Source: Phycisphaerae bacterium (lineage in GTDB: Bacteria > Planctomycetota > Phycisphaerae > Sedimentisphaerales > Anaerobacaceae). From it: a stretch of 49,513 bases of DNA. Location: the NCBI GenBank assembly GCA_026386805.1, contig JAPLMX010000255.1, forward strand, positions 1-49,513, written 5' to 3'. Under the pieces are notes generated by a model that did no database searches, was not told the DNA's origin, and saw only the letters and a list, made by a program, of their open reading frames with translations. Shown one piece after another: positions 46,412-49,513 of this stretch. The stretch's first letter is position 1. Each line of letters begins with the position of its first letter. A program made the position numbers and the translations under genes.

Positions 46412-47316
46412 CGGCCACCGATCCGGCACAACCTTTGAAGGGATTCAAACCCGCCAGCGAGTTCTTCATCGGCATCGACTCGGACGGCTGCGCGTTCGAT
46501 ACGATGGGGATCAAGCACCGGGAGTGCTTCTGCCCGTGGATGATCGGGCACTTCGGCCTCCAACCGGTGGCGCGGGCGGCCCGCGAGTGCAAGGACTTCG
46601 CGGACCTGTTCTCCAAGACCCGCGGGGCCAACCGGCACAAGACCCTCCAGCGCATCCTCGCCGAGCTGCTGCCGGCCCACCCGATGGTCAAGGCCCGCAA
46701 GTTCAAAGTCCCCCAGTTCCCTAGCTACTTTGCCTGGGTGGACGACCCCAACAGCGTGCTCAGCAATGAGGGGTTGAAGCGGGCCATTGCCAAGGCGGAC
46801 GGCGCGGCCAAGAAGGAGTTGGAGGCGGTCCTGGCCTGGAACGAGCGGGTCGACTGGGCCGTCCAGAAGATCGTCAAGGGCATCCCCCCCTTTCCCCTCG
46901 TGCGGGAGAGCCTCCAAAAGATGCAGGGCCGGGCCGATGTCATCGTGGTTTCCGCCACGCCCGGCGAGACCCTCGCACGGGAGTGGAACGAACATGACCT
47001 CGCTCAGTACGTAGCCCTGATAGCAGGCCAGGAGATGGGGACGAAGGCCCAGCATCTTCAGTACGCGACGAAAGGCAGGTACCAGGAGAACCATGTCCTG
47101 ATGGTCGGTGACGCGATGGACGACCTGAAGGCGGCCAGGGCCAGTAACACCCTGTTCTTCCCCGTCAATCCTAGCGGCGAGGACGAATCGTGGCGGAGAT
47201 TCCACAATGAGGCCCTCGAACGGTTCTTCCGGGGCCAGTACGCCGGGGCCTACGAGAAGAAGCTGATTGATGAGTTCGACCGCCGCCTGCCGGAGAAGCC
47301 GCCGTGGAGCAAATAA
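46408..47316 (+). CDS. HAD-superfamily hydrolase
   Basis: 302 residues starting in an ATGA overlap with the SDR gene. The HAD motifs are I, IGIDSDGCAF (Asp24, Asp26); II, VIVVSATP; and IV, VLMVGDAMDD. A helical cap of ~150 residues lies between I and II. An N-terminal FIGIDSDGCAFDTMGIKHRE block suggests a phosphatase specific to a sugar acid or a related small molecule; the substrate is not shown. Part of the SDR-HAD-LarA cluster. Confidence 0.85.
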   Translation: MTATDPAQPLKGFKPASEFFIGIDSDGCAFDTMGIKHRECFCPWMIGHFGLQPVARAARECKDFADLFSKTRGANRHKTLQRILAELLPAHPMVKARKFKVPQFPSYFAWVDDPNSVLSNEGLKRAIAKADGAAKKELEAVLAWNERVDWAVQKIVKGIPPFPLVRESLQKMQGRADVIVVSATPGETLAREWNEHDLAQYVALIAGQEMGTKAQHLQYATKGRYQENHVLMVGDAMDDLKAARASNTLFFPVNPSGEDESWRRFHNEALERFFRGQYAGAYEKKLIDEFDRRLPEKPPWSK

Positions 47317-47330
47317 GAAAGTACGAAATT

Positions 47331-47375
47331 CGAAGCTCGAAATCCGAAACAAATCCAAAATCCGAATGACCTAAA
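47331..47375. repeat. AATCCGAA-type dispersed repeat after the HAD gene
   Basis: Short direct units of the type CGAAATTCGAAG, CGAAATCCGAAA, CAAATCCAAAATCCGAATG follow the HAD stop. The composition and units recall the GATTCCGAAA/CCGCAATC repeat upstream of hexokinase (29130-29210). Non-coding. Confidence 0.5.
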
Positions 47376-47444
47376 CACGTTAGCATGCCATAGGCGGGAG
47401 GCGTCTTCGGCCTCCGGCTTACAGCCTCTTCAGGTGACAGACAC

Positions 47445-48713
47445 ATGATCATCGAACGACAAAATAGAGAAGGTGCCGTGGATTATCGCCAGGCGAGTGA
47501 GGCCGTGGGCGAGTTCTTCGCACGAAACGACTATAGGGGCAAGCGAGTCCTGGTGATTATTCCGGACAACACGCGCTCCGGCCCGATCGGCGAGGTCTTC
47601 AAGCTGCTCTATGAGCGGTTGAAGCCGCAAGCCAAGGCGGTCGATTGCTTAGTCGCCCTCGGCACGCACCAGCCGCTGACCGAGCGCCAGATCTGCAAGC
47701 GGCTCTCCATGCCCTTGAGCGAGCGCCACGGCAAGTACGCCTCGGTGCAGTTCTTCAACCACGAGTGGAACAAGCCCGAGACCTTCGCCTCCATCGGCAA
47801 GATCAGCGCCGATGAGATCGCGGAAATCAGCGGCGGCCTCTTCCGCGAAGAAGTGGACGTCCGGCTCAATAAGCTGATCTTCGACTACGACGCGTTCCTG
47901 ATCCTCGGCCCGGTCTTCCCGCACGAGGTCGTCGGCTTCTCCGGCGGGCACAAGTACCTCTTCCCCGGCATCGCGGGCGACGAGATCATCAATTTCTTCC
48001 ACTGGCTGGGCGCCATCATCACCAACCCGGTCATCAACGGCTGCAAGTGGACCCCGACCCGTAAGGTGGTCGAGAAGGCCGCCTCGCTGATCGACCTCCC
48101 GCACGCCCTGGTCGCCATCGTGGCGGTCGAGGGCAAGCTCAAGGGCCTGTTCCTCGGCGACTGCCTCGAAGCCTGGGAGAAGGCGGCGGACCTGTCCAAC
48201 GAGGTCCACATCATCTACAAGGACCGGCCCTACCAGACGATCCTGGGCCTGTGCCCCCAGATGTACGACGACATCTGGACCGCCGGCAAGGTCATGTACA
48301 AACTCGAGCCCATCGTCGCCGACGGCGGCACGTTGATCATCTACGCCCCGCACATCAGCGAGGTCTCCTACACGCACGGCAAGGTCCTCGACCGCATCGG
48401 CTATCACACCCGCGACTACTTCCTCAAGCAGATGGACAAGTTCCAGGACGTCCCGCGCTCGTCGATGGCCCACTCGACGCACGTCCGGGGCATCGGCACC
48501 TTCGAAAACGGCGTGGAGAAGCCGCGAGTCAACGTGATCCTCGCAACCAGCATTCCGAAGGAGCGTTGCGATAGGATCAACCTGGGCTACCTGAACCCGG
48601 CCCAGATCAAGATCGCCGACTACGAGAACCGCGAGGACGAAGGGGTCCTGGTCGTCCCCCATGCCGGCGAAATCCTCCACCGGCTGCGAAATCGAGCACC
48701 CCTTGCGTCATGA
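47445..48713 (+). CDS. LarA-family nickel-pincer racemase/epimerase
   Basis: 422 residues. Landmarks match L. plantarum lactate racemase: Asp41 and Arg44 in IPDNTR (cf. D72, R75), His75 in ALGTHQ (cf. H108), His160 in FPHEVVGFSGG (cf. H174), Lys170 in GGHKYLFPG (cf. the pincer-bearing K184) and His186, 16 residues later (cf. the nickel ligand H200). Spacings K-to-H and H-to-K are identical. The superfamily includes a D-gluconate 2-epimerase as well as racemases (published superfamily work, recalled). With a mannonate-type SDR next to it, a sugar-acid epimerase is plausible. Confidence 0.88.
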   Translation: MIIERQNREGAVDYRQASEAVGEFFARNDYRGKRVLVIIPDNTRSGPIGEVFKLLYERLKPQAKAVDCLVALGTHQPLTERQICKRLSMPLSERHGKYASVQFFNHEWNKPETFASIGKISADEIAEISGGLFREEVDVRLNKLIFDYDAFLILGPVFPHEVVGFSGGHKYLFPGIAGDEIINFFHWLGAIITNPVINGCKWTPTRKVVEKAASLIDLPHALVAIVAVEGKLKGLFLGDCLEAWEKAADLSNEVHIIYKDRPYQTILGLCPQMYDDIWTAGKVMYKLEPIVADGGTLIIYAPHISEVSYTHGKVLDRIGYHTRDYFLKQMDKFQDVPRSSMAHSTHVRGIGTFENGVEKPRVNVILATSIPKERCDRINLGYLNPAQIKIADYENREDEGVLVVPHAGEILHRLRNRAPLAS

Positions 48714-48743
48714 GACTCGTGTGTGTTTGCTCCGTGCGAACAA

Positions 48744-49454
48744 TCAGACGATCATCTTTGGCATGAAGACATCGGCTATCGAACGGATCGCGAAATTGTC
48801 TGTCATTCCGGCGATGAAGTCCAGAATTATGAGTTCATCTGGATCATCAAGCCCGTAGACATCCTTCATGTCGTCGTGCACGAAACGCCAGAGGATTCTG
48901 TACACTTCAGGCACTGACTTGTGGCCTTGAGGATCGGGGTATGTGTACGTGCGGAATCTCTGTTTGTCCCGAAGCTCTCCAAGAAGATCATCAAATAGAT
49001 GTTGAATCCCTTTGCTGGCCTGCGTCTGGAATCCTTTTGCCTGCTCACTTGTGTATATATGCTGACGATCAAAAGTAATCGCTTGATAGAGCAACTCACC
49101 CAACTCGGGCGAGATGGCTATGTAGTCTCTGTCGAAACTGCTCGTAACCATGTCCTCAATGAATCTGCCTATGATTCGCCCGTTCGTCGTACCCAGTTCC
49201 TCCCTTAACTCATTGGGCACATCCTCCTTCTTGATAATCCCAGCCTCGATTGCATCCTCTATGTCCTTGCCTGCATAGGCGATTTTATCGATTAGGCGCA
49301 CAACACAGCCTTCAAGAGTGGCGGGGTTACCAGCCTTCTCACGGAACTGACTGAATTTCGCATAATACAGTGACAAGTCACTCAAAAAAAAGACCGGGGT
49401 GCTCCAAGAACCCGAACAGGAGTTGTCCGTTCTGTTGCACACGCTCCATGCCAT
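48744..49454 (-). pseudogene. dGTPase-like protein, C-terminal part; N-terminus absent or frameshifted
   Basis: From about residue 45 the frame encodes PATLEGCVVRLIDKIAYAGK, then DIEDAIEAGII and YIAISPELGELLYQAITFDR, the C-terminal signature of HD-domain deoxynucleoside triphosphate triphosphohydrolases. The HD metal motifs should lie upstream but this frame meets a TAG at ~49503. The first ~25 residues (MAWSVCNRTDNSCSGSW) do not look genuine. A different frame is open through the window edge and ends at a run of eight T near 49384-49391, where a one-base slip would join them. It may be a truncated gene, a true frameshift or a sequence error. Confidence 0.55.
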
Positions 49455-49513
49455 CCTCCACCGCTTGCCCCACCTCCCCGAGGTTGTCGACGGATTGGTT
49501 GGCTAACTCGTTG

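Overview
The window looks like a chromosomal segment of a Planctomycetota bacterium, most likely class Phycisphaerae (inference). The grounds are a divergent EF-Tu switch I, a eukaryote-type hexokinase, a PEP-CTERM-like exported protein, and many dispersed palindromic repeats. The lineage was judged from protein character only and no database was searched.

Positions 1-23,400 (minus strand) carry the information-processing supercluster. In transcription order it runs tRNA-Thr(GGT), tuf, rpmG, tRNA-Trp, secE, nusG, rplK, rplA, rplJ, rplL, rpoB, rpoC, rpsL, rpsG, fusA, then, behind a strong sigma70-type promoter and a ~400-nt leader, rpsJ, rplC, rplD, rplW, rplB, rpsS, rplV, rpsC, rplP, rpmC, rpsQ, rplN. 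An intrinsic terminator separates rpsG from fusA. An IS5-family transposase start lies right after rplN, where rplX would be expected. Four solitary copies of a ~32-bp hairpin resembling a type I-C CRISPR repeat sit in intercistronic gaps of these operons, all in the same orientation relative to transcription.

Positions 23,400-35,340 hold housekeeping and carbon-metabolism genes: an exported HEAT-repeat protein, a Xer recombinase, a lipoprotein, galE, a hexokinase, the ackA-pta pair, and a large NagB-like/PIG-L-like fusion.

Positions 35,340-45,590 are an accessory region: a higBA toxin-antitoxin operon with a palindromic operator, an exported EEP-family phosphodiesterase, larE, two nucleotidyltransferase modules with small overlapping partner genes, tRNA-Thr(CGT), a DUF4143 ATPase/RhuM pair, a PEP-CTERM-like gene broken by a 402-bp IS1595-family deletion derivative, a cupin pseudogene split by a 198-bp insert, and several palindromic repeats.

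Positions 45,590-48,713 form a sugar-acid cluster: an SDR of the D-mannonate/fructuronate type, a HAD hydrolase overlapping it by 4 bp, and a LarA-family nickel-pincer racemase/epimerase. larE, 10 kb upstream, makes the cofactor that LarA-family enzymes need. The window ends in the C-terminal part of a dGTPase-like protein whose N-terminus is absent or frameshifted.
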